Below the pieces are notes generated by a model. It searched no databases and was not told where the DNA came from. It worked only from the letters and a program-made list of their open reading frames with translations. Of a stretch of 64,000 nucleotides of DNA, positions 27,257 through 35,543 are shown in pieces. The stretch covers positions 58,797 through 122,796 of the forward strand of contig JAIXYT010000020.1 of NCBI GenBank assembly GCA_027490095.1, read 5' to 3'. This DNA is from Sphingomonadales bacterium. Its GTDB lineage: Bacteria; Pseudomonadota; Alphaproteobacteria; Sphingomonadales; Sphingomonadaceae. Position 1 is the stretch's first letter. Each line of letters opens with the position of its first letter. The translations under genes and the position numbers were made by a program.

Positions 27257-29371
27257 TCAGAAGGCAAGCCGGGCGTTGACGCGGATGTCGCGGCCGGCGA
27301 TCGGCGCGAAGTCCTTGAGAAAGCTTGCATGGCGCCGGGCCTCGGAATCGAGCAGGTTCCTGAGCGAGAGTGCAAGGAGAAGGCCCTCGGCGGACCCTTC
27401 GGCGAACGGGCGCCAGCCAATGTCGGCATTCAGCATCACGAATCCGCCGGTTCCGGTCTCGAAGGCCGCCGTCCGGCGCTGGTCGGCGGTCCATTCGGCT
27501 TCGGCCCGGATGGTCCAGGCCGGGTTGCGGGCGACCGCCCCGCCCAGCAACCTGAGCGGCGGGATCCGCGGCACCGGACCACCGCCACCCAGCAGGTCGG
27601 CCTGGACATAGTCGACCAGAAGGTCGGCCTCGAAGCGCCACCCCTGGGCGCGGGCAAGGTCGGCGCGAAGCTGGACATCGAAGCCCCAGTAGCGCGCGTC
27701 GTCCGACGCGAAGGCGAACACCGGCAGCCCGTCCACCCGAAGCCCCGTGTCGGCGGCGAAGACGAAGTCCGAAAAGCGGTGGAAATAGGCCGATGCCTCG
27801 ACCGTGACGGCGGAGGTGAAGCCGCGCAGGCTGGCCTCGACCCCCCAGCTTCGCTCTTCGGCCAGGGCGGAATTGCCGAGGAGGACGCCCTGGGTGCCCG
27901 GGTCGACCCCGCGGGTGAACAGTTCCTCGGCGGCAGGCGGACGCTCTGCGTAGTCGGCGTTGAGACCGATGTTGAACGACGGCGACAGGCGGATCGCGGC
28001 ACTCGCCGAGACGGATATCGCCCGGAACCGGCGCCTGAGCGGATCGTTGCCGAGGACCGGGTCGGCGGCGGCGCGGACCCGGTTGTCCTCGGCCCGGCCC
28101 GCCAGCTCCAGGCGCCAGGGTGCGAGGTCGAACTCGGCAAGCGCGAAGACGGCGATGCTGTCGGTCAGCGTCGGCGGCAACAGCGGCGCCGGCCCCATGA
28201 CCCGGAAATCGCGGTGCGATGCCTGCAGGCCGGCCGTCGCGTGCAGCGGCCCCGCATCGGCGAAGACGATGTCCGCGCGGCCTTCCCAGGCGTCATTCTC
28301 GAACCGGGCGCTGCGGCTGCCGTCTGCAAGCAACTCGTCATGACCATAATCGGCATAGCCGAAGCGCAGGCGCAGTTCGTCGACGACCGGTCCACCGAAA
28401 CGAACGCCGGCCCGTGCATCGATCCTGAGCTGGCCCAGATCGATCCGCGTGTCCGGGGCCGGGTTGGCCGGATCGAGGGAGACCCGGGTCGGCAGGCCGT
28501 AAAGGCTCTCGAACCAGGCGACCGACAGGACGGCGCTGCCCCCCTCGTCGAAGAAGCCTGCGCCGGCGGCGATGTTGCGGGTGCGGGCGCTGGTGTTGGC
28601 AAGCTGCCCACGGGCGTCGGCAAGGGCGCGGATCGCAGGGTCCGGGGAGGCCAGCGCCTCGGCACGGACCGCGGGGGCAAGGATGAACCCGCCCGTCCGC
28701 ACGTCGCCGGCGTCGAGGGCATGGCCATCGACATGGAGGGCGAAGCGCTCGCCAAGCGGCAAGGCAAGCCGGGCGCCGCCGCTCACCTCGTCGGCAGCGC
28801 TCGCGAAACCCAGCGCCGCGACACCCTCGCCGGGGCCATCCGGGCGGCGGGCCGGAAGCCGGGCGTTGATCGTGTTGACGATCCCGCCGGTTGCGCCAGA
28901 GGCATAGAGCAGGGCCGTCGGGCCACGCAGGATCTCGATCCGGTCGGCGACCAGCGGGTTGATCGCAACCGCATGGTCGGGGCTGGTGGCGGAGACATCG
29001 AGGCTGCCGATGCCGTCGACCAGCAGGCGGGTGCGGTCGCCCTGGAAGCCGCGCAGCACCGGGCGGGAGGCGCCGGGGCCGAAGGAGGTCGACGAGACAC
29101 CGGCCGTGCCCGCCAGCGTGTCGCCGAGCGTGGGACGTGCGGCAAACAGCAGCTCGTCGCCGCTGAGGATGCTGCCGCCGGCTGGCGCGTTGAAGCGGGA
29201 GCGGACCCGCGGACCCGTGACCACGATCTCGGCGATCATCTCGCCGGCAACGCCCTCCGGGTCCATCCCATCGGGCATTGCGGGCGCGTCCCCGGGCATC
29301 TGGGGGACGGGGGGCTCGGTGGCCGCCCCGGCGCCCAGCAGGAGCGCAACGGCGGCCGCCTGAAGGCCCAT
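27257..29371 (-). CDS. TonB-dependent outer membrane receptor
   Basis: 704 residues. A short signal peptide (MGLQAAAVALLLGAGAATE) precedes a TonB-box-like EIVVTG at about residue 48, a plug domain (VLRGFQGDRTRLLVDGIGSL; VADRIEILRGPTALLYASGA) and a 22-strand barrel ending with the aromatic-terminated INVNARLAF-like end (DIRVNARLAF). The plug and overall layout are nearest to receptors for metals such as ZnuD, but the substrate cannot be assigned from sequence. The 240-280 region has an acidic, low-complexity loop. The gene starts three bases after the barrel gene upstream, so it is the last gene of a three-gene operon of envelope proteins. Confidence 0.9.
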   Translation of the reverse strand: MGLQAAAVALLLGAGAATEPPVPQMPGDAPAMPDGMDPEGVAGEMIAEIVVTGPRVRSRFNAPAGGSILSGDELLFAARPTLGDTLAGTAGVSSTSFGPGASRPVLRGFQGDRTRLLVDGIGSLDVSATSPDHAVAINPLVADRIEILRGPTALLYASGATGGIVNTINARLPARRPDGPGEGVAALGFASAADEVSGGARLALPLGERFALHVDGHALDAGDVRTGGFILAPAVRAEALASPDPAIRALADARGQLANTSARTRNIAAGAGFFDEGGSAVLSVAWFESLYGLPTRVSLDPANPAPDTRIDLGQLRIDARAGVRFGGPVVDELRLRFGYADYGHDELLADGSRSARFENDAWEGRADIVFADAGPLHATAGLQASHRDFRVMGPAPLLPPTLTDSIAVFALAEFDLAPWRLELAGRAEDNRVRAAADPVLGNDPLRRRFRAISVSASAAIRLSPSFNIGLNADYAERPPAAEELFTRGVDPGTQGVLLGNSALAEERSWGVEASLRGFTSAVTVEASAYFHRFSDFVFAADTGLRVDGLPVFAFASDDARYWGFDVQLRADLARAQGWRFEADLLVDYVQADLLGGGGPVPRIPPLRLLGGAVARNPAWTIRAEAEWTADQRRTAAFETGTGGFVMLNADIGWRPFAEGSAEGLLLALSLRNLLDSEARRHASFLKDFAPIAGRDIRVNARLAF

Positions 29372-29374
29372 CCC

Positions 29375-30199
29375 TCAGAAGCCCTTCACCAGCTGCACCA
29401 CCCAGCGCTGGGAGAAGCTGTCGCGCCGGCTGGTGAGGGGCAGCTCGACACCCGTCAGCAGGAAGAGGTTGCTGCCCACATGGGTGCGAAGGCCGGGCGT
29501 GATGGAGACGAAGGTGTCGCCGTCGGTCGGCGCGCGGAGGTTGCCGGCCACATACCAGGTGAAGTCGCCGAACGGGGTCTCGTCATGCCCGGTCGTGGTC
29601 TGGCCTATCGAGACGTTGGCGATGAAGGCGTCCGAGATTCCGGAGTCGGGGAACTCCCAGGCGACCCGCCCCCGCAGCGAGAAGCCCTTGCCGATGTCGG
29701 TCCACAGGTTGAGCTGGGGCTGCCAGGCGAAGACGTCATTGCCCTGGGCCGAGCTGCCCGTCGGGATGCGGAAAGCATTGCCGAAGTTCAGCGATGCATT
29801 CCGGCTTTCGTGCAGCATAACCTGGCCGGTGACCGTGATGTCACCGAAATCCCCGTCGCCGTTGACGGTCTGGTAGAAGGGGACCTCCGCGCCGATCCAC
29901 AGCCGGCGCGACACGGGCAGGTGGAAGCGGCCGAGGATGCGGTGGCTGTCGAAGCTGTCGCCCCCGTCCACATAATCATAGGCCAGGTGGACTTCCCGGG
30001 TGAAGAAGCCGTCGGCGGTGCCGAGCCAGCCCTGGCGCGGCGCGCCGCTTTCGCCATTGGGAACGGGGATCCACTTCGCTGTCAGCTCGGTGCCAAAGCT
30101 CTCGCCGCCGAGTGGGGTCCATTCCTGGGCCTGGGCGGGAAGCGCCGCGGTGGCGGCAAGAAGGCCGAGGGCGGCCTGGAACAAGGGTCTGCAAAGCAT
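29375..30199 (-). CDS. Outer membrane beta-barrel protein of unknown substrate
   Basis: 274 residues with signal peptide (cleaved after PAQAQ) and alternating hydrophobic strands throughout, e.g. LWIGAEVPFYQTVNGD, GDITVTGQVMLHES, ASLNFGNAFRIPTG, GFSLRGRVAWEFPD, LFLLTGVELPL, and a C-terminal aromatic end WVVQLVKGF, as in outer membrane barrels of about 12 strands. The pattern resembles the channel-like MetA/phenol-pathway transporter proteins, but this is a loose likeness. It is the middle gene of the operon, 143 bases after the secreted protein gene and three before the TonB receptor; it may cooperate with them in import or efflux of one compound. Confidence 0.8.
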   Translation of the reverse strand: MLCRPLFQAALGLLAATAALPAQAQEWTPLGGESFGTELTAKWIPVPNGESGAPRQGWLGTADGFFTREVHLAYDYVDGGDSFDSHRILGRFHLPVSRRLWIGAEVPFYQTVNGDGDFGDITVTGQVMLHESRNASLNFGNAFRIPTGSSAQGNDVFAWQPQLNLWTDIGKGFSLRGRVAWEFPDSGISDAFIANVSIGQTTTGHDETPFGDFTWYVAGNLRAPTDGDTFVSITPGLRTHVGSNLFLLTGVELPLTSRRDSFSQRWVVQLVKGF

Positions 30200-30265
30200 G
30201 CGTATCTCCCTCCCCGGCTGAGATCACCGGGGCCAAGAATGACAAGTGTCGGAACGGGGCGGTTC

Positions 30266-30332
30266 GGGGGCTGCCGAAGGGTTGCAGTCGGCAGCCCCCG
30301 CCGGTCGGCCGCGCGGGGGAAGTGCGCGGCCG
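30266..30332 (-). repeat. Two adjacent perfect hairpins between operon genes
   Basis: A 12-base perfect stem (GGGGGCTGCCGA at 30266-30277 with its complement at 30288-30299, 10-base loop) and a 9-base perfect stem (CGGCCGCGC at 30306-30314 with its complement at 30324-30332, 9-base loop). Both lie just after the stop of the secreted-protein gene and before the barrel gene. Neither is followed by a T tract in either direction. They may stabilise the 3' end of the first cistron or reduce read-through into the other two. Confidence 0.75.
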
Positions 30333-30342
30333 CAGGGGCTCG

Positions 30343-31557
30343 TCAGTTGATGCGGTAGACGACCGGGCAGTTCACGACGAAGCCGATGGCCCGGAACTCC
30401 CCACCGTCGAGGCTCTTCAGGAAGCCGCGCTCGGCCATTTCGGCGGCCTGCAGCGCGCTCGTCAGGCGGAAGCGATACCCCTTCTGGATCGCCTCGTCCG
30501 TCCAGACCGCCGGGAACAGCCGCCACATGGGCGAGTAATCCAGGTTGATGGTCGGGATGCCGCCAAGCACGTTCAAGGGCCCGCGCCCGTCGGTCAGCGC
30601 GCTGTAGAGGCCCTGGCGGTGCGGGTTGTCGAGGCCGGTCGGCCCGTTGACGACAACGACGATCCGTTCGGCGGATTCGCCGGGCGAGGCGTCTTCCAGC
30701 GCGAAGGGCATGTCGTCCATCGCAGGCGTCATGGTAGCGCCTTCCAGCGTCGCGACCAGCGGGTTGTTGGCCTCCGTCGAGAGATAGAAGATCGGCTTGT
30801 CGAAGGTGAAACCGAGCGTCAGCTCCATCGTCACCGTGCCGTCCTTCGGGCAGATGCGGACCACCTTGTCATGCACCTTCGCCTTGTCGACCTCGCCTGC
30901 GCACATGGCGTTCAGCTCGGCTTCCGATGCCATGGAGACGACCGGCGCGTTCAGGATCACCGACTTCGCCGAATTCTCCACGAAGACCAGCGGCGTGTAG
31001 GTGGCGTCGCCCACGCTTCCGGGCTGGAAGCTCTTGGGCGGGAAGGGCGCGTTCGCCGGGCCGGGCTCCACCGCACGGGCCGGCCGGAAATCGACCTTGC
31101 CGGTCGCGAAGGTGAAGCTGCCGTCCTTCTCGATCGTCGCCTTGCGGGTCGCGCGACCGGTCAGCCCGTAGGCGAGCTTGGGCGAATAGGCGAGGCCGTG
31201 CAGATCGGAGAGATTCTCGTCGGTCGAGTCCGTCAGGATGAACCACACGGGTTCGCCGGTCTTCAGCTTGCCGCGCCGAAGCGGCAAGGTGGCTGTGCCC
31301 TTTTCCATGTCCACATGGGCGGACTTCATGATGAGGTGCGGGCCGAGGAAAGAGGGATTGACCTCCGACGGGCTCGGCTGGGCGACGATGGTCCTGAGGT
31401 CCGGATGGATGGACGCGGGCGACTCCCGCACCTCGTCGAGCGGTTTTCCTTCCTTGCCGCGCACGACGACTTCGGCCCGGGCCGTGCCGGCCAGGACTGC
31501 GGCTGCCGCAAATGCCCAGAGGGCGCGTGCTGCCATGCTTGTGTCTCTGCTACCCAT
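30343..31557 (-). CDS. Secreted protein of unknown function, first gene of an envelope operon
   Basis: 404 residues with a signal peptide (ARALWAFAAAAVLAGTARAE) and no other membrane segment, so probably periplasmic. The body is rich in beta strands; recognisable blocks are GEPVWFILTDSTDENLSDL, AYSPKLAYGLTGRATRKATI, FVENSAKSVILNAPVVS and MWRLFPAVWTDEAIQKGYR. Three cysteines are visible (one in NAMCAGE, one in RICPKD, one in VNCPVVY). I do not recognise a characterised family. A GGGG site lies before the ATG at 31557; a second in-frame ATG seven codons later is possible. With the barrel and the TonB receptor downstream it may bind or process the compound they move. Confidence 0.75.
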   Translation of the reverse strand: MGSRDTSMAARALWAFAAAAVLAGTARAEVVVRGKEGKPLDEVRESPASIHPDLRTIVAQPSPSEVNPSFLGPHLIMKSAHVDMEKGTATLPLRRGKLKTGEPVWFILTDSTDENLSDLHGLAYSPKLAYGLTGRATRKATIEKDGSFTFATGKVDFRPARAVEPGPANAPFPPKSFQPGSVGDATYTPLVFVENSAKSVILNAPVVSMASEAELNAMCAGEVDKAKVHDKVVRICPKDGTVTMELTLGFTFDKPIFYLSTEANNPLVATLEGATMTPAMDDMPFALEDASPGESAERIVVVVNGPTGLDNPHRQGLYSALTDGRGPLNVLGGIPTINLDYSPMWRLFPAVWTDEAIQKGYRFRLTSALQAAEMAERGFLKSLDGGEFRAIGFVVNCPVVYRIN

Positions 31558-31815
31558 CTTGAAACCCCACTTCTGGATCGCGGTCGGACTGTCCGGGGCC
31601 GCCGATCGGTTTCATGTCGCAAAAGGAGGGGCCGGGCTTCCGGAGGGCGCCTCCATTGTCGGGTTCGTGCGGGCGCCTGCAGCCGGCAAGGCCAGCGCAT
31701 CGCACGATCGCGCACAAGGGCAGGAACCCCGAAAAGGCACGGCTGGCATGAAATGGGCACAAGTGGGGAAGCCACTGGCGGGCCGACATGGTTGAATGGC
31801 CCAAAGGAGCCGATC

Positions 31816-32205
31816 ATGCCGTGGCAGAGGCTGCAGGATTGGGTCGAGTCCAGGCCCGAGTCGGTTTCCGGCCCGCAGCTGGAACTTGCGCGCCCGCTGA
31901 CGCTGGTGACGATCGCACTGCGCCCGGAGGTGCGGGACGAGGAAGTCCGCTTCTATCGCGACGCGGAGTTCGAGTTGCTGAGCTGCTGGGCCGAGCAAGG
32001 CGTGCTCCTGCTGGCGCTGGTCTCGCTGAAGGGCAATGAACTGACGCTGCTCTGCCCCCTTCCCTTGCGCCGTGCGCGCGCGATGATCGAGGACCTGCCC
32101 TTGGTGGGCGCAGGGCTTGCCAGGGCCAGCCTGAAGCCGGTCGTTCCGTTCCGGCAGCAGATCGGCATCCCGTCAGGACAGCATGCGCCGGAGCGTCCGT
32201 CTTGA
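31816..32205 (+). CDS. Small ferredoxin-fold-like protein (muconolactone isomerase/YciI-like), 129 aa
   Basis: A soluble protein with a pattern of strand-helix-strand: LTLVTIALRPEVRDEEVRFY, FELLSCWAEQGVLLLALVSL, LTLLCPLPLRRARAMIEDLP, GAGLARASLKPVVPFRQQIG. The phrase DLPLVGAGLARASLKPVVPF resembles the end of muconolactone isomerase and YciI-like dimeric alpha/beta-barrel proteins, where a short substrate pocket forms at a dimer. That link is by pattern only. The ATG follows an AAAGGAGC site by five bases. It faces the divergent envelope operon and is followed 56 bases later by an AraC regulator. Confidence 0.7.
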   Translation: MPWQRLQDWVESRPESVSGPQLELARPLTLVTIALRPEVRDEEVRFYRDAEFELLSCWAEQGVLLLALVSLKGNELTLLCPLPLRRARAMIEDLPLVGAGLARASLKPVVPFRQQIGIPSGQHAPERPS

Positions 32206-32221
32206 CGACGCGCCCAGTATA

Positions 32222-32237
32222 TGTAGCATCCGCTACA
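32222..32237. promoter_or_regulatory. Palindromic operator TGTAGC-N4-GCTACA
   Basis: A perfect 6-4-6 dyad in the 56-base gap before the AraC-type gene at 32262. Such short symmetric sites with a four-base centre are typical of dimeric repressors (for example TetR-type) rather than of AraC proteins, which use direct repeats. It is well placed to control the regulator's transcription. Confidence 0.55.
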
Positions 32238-32261
32238 GAAAGTCGGGGCCAGGATGCAGCC

Positions 32262-33239
32262 ATGATCGTGTCGGCGGACAGGACATCAGAGGGAAGGGGG
32301 TTCAGGAGCCCATCGGGGGATGGCCGGATCCGTGCGATCCGCGAGGAGATCGAGCAGCCATGGGGATGCCCCGGCGAAGGCCCGTTTGCTGCCGAAACGC
32401 AGAACAGCATCTCCTTTCTGAAATGGCGGTCGCCTGCCACCGGAATCGTGGTGGAGAGGATGCTGCCCACGGGCGCACCCGGCATGATCGGCGAACTGGG
32501 ACGGCCCGGCGATGCGTCGGACCTGATCTTCGTCTCCTACGGGGCGGGCCCCGTGGAGGGAAAGGTCGCCGGAAGCCCCTTTGAGCTCGACGCCAGGAGA
32601 TCGGTCCGCACATCTTATGTGCCCGAGGGGTGCGACGGGCTGATCCGCTTCCGCCGGCCCGCCCGGAGCCTGAACCTTGCCTTTCCGATGGGCTATCTGG
32701 CCGGGCTGGTCGAAGAGCTGCCGCGGCAGGCTTTCAGGCCGCTCATGTTCCGCACCGACGAACAGCTTCTGCAGCTGGTCCGCATGATGGCAGCCGAGAT
32801 CTCCGCGCCCGGGCCGGCGCCAGCGCTGATGACCGAAGGCCTGGCGCGAGCCATCGCGGCCGTGCTGACGCGGCTTGATCTGGAGGCGACGGCTGCCGAG
32901 GCGGAGCGCATCCATCTGCCGCTGGCGCGCATCCGGCGCGTGCAGGACCATGTGGAGGAAAATCTGGCGCGCGAGATCGGGCTGCGGGAACTGGCCGCCG
33001 TCGCCCAGCTGTCGCCGTTCCATTTCAGCCGGGTGTTCAAGCGGGCAACCGGCATCACGCCGCACCAGATGGTGGCCCAGCGGCGGCTGGACCGGGCCTG
33101 CCGGCTGCTGTCCGAAGGCAGCCTGCCCCTGGCGGAGATCGCCAGGACCTGCGGCTATGCCAACCAGTCGCACTTCACGGCCGTGTTCGGCCGGGCGCTG
33201 GGAATGCCCCCCGGCCGCTACCGGGCTCTCAACAGCTGA
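32262..33239 (+). CDS. AraC-family transcriptional regulator (first of three)
   Basis: About 325 residues. The N-terminal 215 residues are a putative sensor domain without clear relatives. The C-terminal AraC DNA-binding domain holds two helix-turn-helices: LREIGLRELAAVAQLSPFHF-type (REIGLRELAAVAQLSPFHFS) and LPLAEIARTCGYANQSHFTA, ending PPGRYRALNS. ATG 32262 is preferred: an AGGA box precedes it and the frame upstream would need a TTG inside the previous gene. A perfect palindrome lies 25 bases upstream. It is tandem with a second AraC gene and convergent to a third. Confidence 0.92.
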   Translation: MIVSADRTSEGRGFRSPSGDGRIRAIREEIEQPWGCPGEGPFAAETQNSISFLKWRSPATGIVVERMLPTGAPGMIGELGRPGDASDLIFVSYGAGPVEGKVAGSPFELDARRSVRTSYVPEGCDGLIRFRRPARSLNLAFPMGYLAGLVEELPRQAFRPLMFRTDEQLLQLVRMMAAEISAPGPAPALMTEGLARAIAAVLTRLDLEATAAEAERIHLPLARIRRVQDHVEENLAREIGLRELAAVAQLSPFHFSRVFKRATGITPHQMVAQRRLDRACRLLSEGSLPLAEIARTCGYANQSHFTAVFGRALGMPPGRYRALNS

Positions 33240-33426
33240 CGCGCGGGCGAGGCGGCGCAGATGGTGCGGCTTCCCTGACCGACAGATCGGCCCAAGTCCT
33301 TGCCAAATCCGCAAGGCCCTGAGGGCACTATCGAAACATCACGCATCCTGGTGGGCTCGTGCGGTTGTCGGCAAATGTCCAAATCCTGCTCTGTCAGCTT
33401 CCTGCTTTGTCTTGTCTTGCGCTTGG

Positions 33427-33439
33427 TAGCATGTTGCTA
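33427..33439. promoter_or_regulatory. Palindrome TAGCA-TGT-TGCTA in an AT-rich promoter region
   Basis: A perfect 5-3-5 dyad in the 279-base gap upstream of the second AraC gene. The surrounding 33400-33470 stretch is unusually AT-rich for this genome and is the likely promoter. Its TAGCAT...GCTA core resembles the TGTAGC-N4-GCTACA site before the first AraC gene, though the spacing differs by one base. The rest of the gap shows nothing else I can name. Confidence 0.4.
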
Positions 33440-33518
33440 ATATCTGTTTTTACTTGATATTTTCCGTTGCCGCCTGCCCCCGCCAGGCATAGCTTCCTGC
33501 TGACGACAGGAGCAGATC

Positions 33519-34451
33519 ATGGTGACGGAGCTCAAGGCAGCCGGCGCGCTGCAGACCGGGGATTCCCACGAGCCGACCTTCCACCCGGCAACGGGATGCA
33601 AGGCCTACGATTCGATCGCCTTCGCTGACCAGCCACGGGCGCTGGCGCGACAGGTGCCCGACAGCAGCGCTTGGCTGGTTCGCCACTATGGAATTCCCGG
33701 CGCGGGCGACGGACTTGTCTCGATCCCGCGGCTGGAAACGCACCTGCTCCACCTCAGCCTGACCGGCGGTTGCCGGCTGGAGGCCCGTGCGGACGGCGTG
33801 CTGCATCGGGTGCAGATCCGGCATGGCGATCTGGGGCTGGTGCCGGCCGGCACCGAATGCCGCCTGCTCCCGCCACGCAGCGCGGCGGCTGCCATCCTTG
33901 CCGTTCCGGTCCAGGATCTCGACCCGGTGCTTGCCGACGCCGGCACGGAGATCGGCGCCGTCCGCTTCGGCCTTGCCTTGCCACGCGTCGCCAGCCTGTT
34001 CCTCGCGCTCGACCGCGAACTGCAGGAGCCGGGGCCAGGTTCCCGGCTTGTCTATGATGCCCTGTTGCTGACGCTCGCCGATGCCTTGGCCCATGGCTGT
34101 TCCTGCGGTGGAGAGCGGATGGTGATCACGCCGATCCGGCTGAAGCGCGTGACGGACTTCGTGACCGCGAACCTGGACCGCGACATCGGGCTCAACGACA
34201 TGGCGCGCGTGGCCGCGCTGTCGCCCTTCCATTTCGCACGGGTGTTCCGCGTGGCGACGGGCCTCAGCCCCTACCGCTTCCTGCTGGAACGGCGCATGGC
34301 GCACGCCTGCGAGCTGCTCGCCGACCAGCGCATTCCCATTGTCGAGATCGCGCACCGCTGCGGCTATGCCGGGCAGGCCCACTTCACGACGGCATTCCAG
34401 CAGCGGATCGGCATGCCGCCCGGACGCTATCGCAAGGCCATGCACGCCTGA
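33519..34451 (+). CDS. AraC-family transcriptional regulator (second of three)
   Basis: 310 residues. An N-terminal cupin-like sensor region (LLHLSLTGGCRLEAR, LGLVPAGTECRLLPP) precedes the C-terminal double helix-turn-helix (IGLNDMARVAALSPFHFARV and IPIVEIAHRCGYAGQAHFTT, ending PPGRYRKAMHA). The DNA-binding half is close to that of the first AraC protein, suggesting an old duplication, while the sensor halves differ. A CAGGAGC ribosome binding site precedes the ATG. It converges with the third AraC gene, 30 bases away. Confidence 0.92.
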   Translation: MVTELKAAGALQTGDSHEPTFHPATGCKAYDSIAFADQPRALARQVPDSSAWLVRHYGIPGAGDGLVSIPRLETHLLHLSLTGGCRLEARADGVLHRVQIRHGDLGLVPAGTECRLLPPRSAAAAILAVPVQDLDPVLADAGTEIGAVRFGLALPRVASLFLALDRELQEPGPGSRLVYDALLLTLADALAHGCSCGGERMVITPIRLKRVTDFVTANLDRDIGLNDMARVAALSPFHFARVFRVATGLSPYRFLLERRMAHACELLADQRIPIVEIAHRCGYAGQAHFTTAFQQRIGMPPGRYRKAMHA

Positions 34452-34481
34452 TCCGGCTGGACGGCGGGGCGGCCACGCGTT

Positions 34482-35420
34482 TCAGGACCGATCGGCCCAA
34501 GCGCCGGGCGTGGTGCCGACCAGGCTGCGGAAGGTGCGCGTGAAGTGGCTCTGGTCGACGAACCCAAGCTCCTGCGCCACGCGGCTGGGCGCGTTGCCGG
34601 CTGCAAGCCGCGCCTTGGCCAGCTCGATCCTGAGGCAGGTCTGATACTGCCAGGGGGTCAGCCCGGTGTGCATCCGGAACGACCGGATGAGATGGAATTT
34701 CGAAAGCCCGGCCTCCTGCGCCAGGGTGTCGAGCCGGACCCGGCTGTGCACATGGGCATGGAGCAGGTCGCGGGCGCGTTCCAGGCAGCGATGGCGCACG
34801 GCGGCCACGGGCGGAAGGGTCGCGGCCGTGTGCGTATCGGCCGCGCGTCGGAGCACCCGGGACAGCTGCTCGGCAACAGCGAGCGGCTCGCCGGATTCGA
34901 GGACGGCGAACAGCCGGTCGACGGCGCCGGCCAGCAGGGGATCGACAAGAAGCGAGGAGCGGATGGCCGGAAAGCCGGTCTCGGCAAGCAGACCGGCGAG
35001 CTCGGCGGCAAGCCCCGGCGGCACATAGAGCACGTCATAGCTCCACCGGCCTCCGGGCGGCGCACCGCCCTGGTGCTCGACCTCGGGGGGCAGAAAGCGG
35101 ACCATGCCGGGAAGCGAGCGGCCGGGCCTTCCGTTGTCGACGAATTCCTCGCGCCCTCCGCGGGTCAGGCCGATCAGAAGCTCCGGATGCGCATGGGCGG
35201 CAAAGCGGTCGGACAGGTTGCGCGGTCGGGCCCATCGAAGCCCGAGCCCCGGGTCCGCCGTGAACGCCCGCGGCCGATAGCCGGTCGGCGCACCGGCCGC
35301 GACGCCGGTCGCGTCGTCCTCGCGCTGCAAGACTCCCGTCGGGTTCCTGGCTGCCATCTGATGTCGTCTCGTTCCCAATCGGACCCCTGCGACCTGCTTG
35401 TCGTGCAGTCTGGCGTCCAT
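34482..35420 (-). CDS. AraC-family transcriptional regulator (third of three)
   Basis: About 312 residues. N-terminal AraC-type arabinose-binding-like cupin (FAAHAHPELLIGLTRGGREE, GMVRFLPPEVEHQGG) with the histidine pair typical of AraC_binding domains; C-terminal DNA-binding domain LDTLAQEAGLSKFHLIRSF and PSRVAQELGFVDQSHFTRTF, ending TTPGAWADRS. This layout is common among regulators of nearby transporters or LysE-type exporters, none of which is present here. The start is uncertain: ATG codons at 35420 and 35357 are both possible, and a TATAGA box lies near 35440. Confidence 0.88.
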   Translation of the reverse strand: MDARLHDKQVAGVRLGTRRHQMAARNPTGVLQREDDATGVAAGAPTGYRPRAFTADPGLGLRWARPRNLSDRFAAHAHPELLIGLTRGGREEFVDNGRPGRSLPGMVRFLPPEVEHQGGAPPGGRWSYDVLYVPPGLAAELAGLLAETGFPAIRSSLLVDPLLAGAVDRLFAVLESGEPLAVAEQLSRVLRRAADTHTAATLPPVAAVRHRCLERARDLLHAHVHSRVRLDTLAQEAGLSKFHLIRSFRMHTGLTPWQYQTCLRIELAKARLAAGNAPSRVAQELGFVDQSHFTRTFRSLVGTTPGAWADRS

Positions 35421-35493
35421 GGGAAATGCCGTTTGTCTATAGTGAACCGGCATGGCGGCTATGGACGTTGGCCCGGCCCCGCACTCAGACGAA

Positions 35494-35523
35494 GGGGGCG
35501 GACGCCATGTGACGCCCGCCCCC
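35494..35523 (-). terminator. GC-rich hairpin downstream of the acyl-CoA dehydrogenase gene
   Basis: GGGGGCGG at 35494-35501 pairs with CCGCCCCC at 35516-35523, 14-base loop. It lies about 20 bases beyond the stop of the minus-strand acyl-CoA dehydrogenase. The T tract is weak (TTCGTC), so termination may be partial. Confidence 0.45.
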
Positions 35524-35543
35524 CTTGCTGATTTACCCCCAGC

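Noticed and set aside
27329..30358. Open frame of 1009 codons on the plus strand opposite the TonB receptor and barrel genes
   Set aside because: The minus-strand genes have signal peptides, a TonB box and barrel strands; the plus frame has no recognisable motif.
33270..33320. Possible remnant of an AraC gene end between the first and second AraC genes
   Set aside because: A minus-strand stretch reads like TWADLS, similar to the end of the third AraC protein (AWADRS), sharing about 12 bases. The match is too short to separate from chance.
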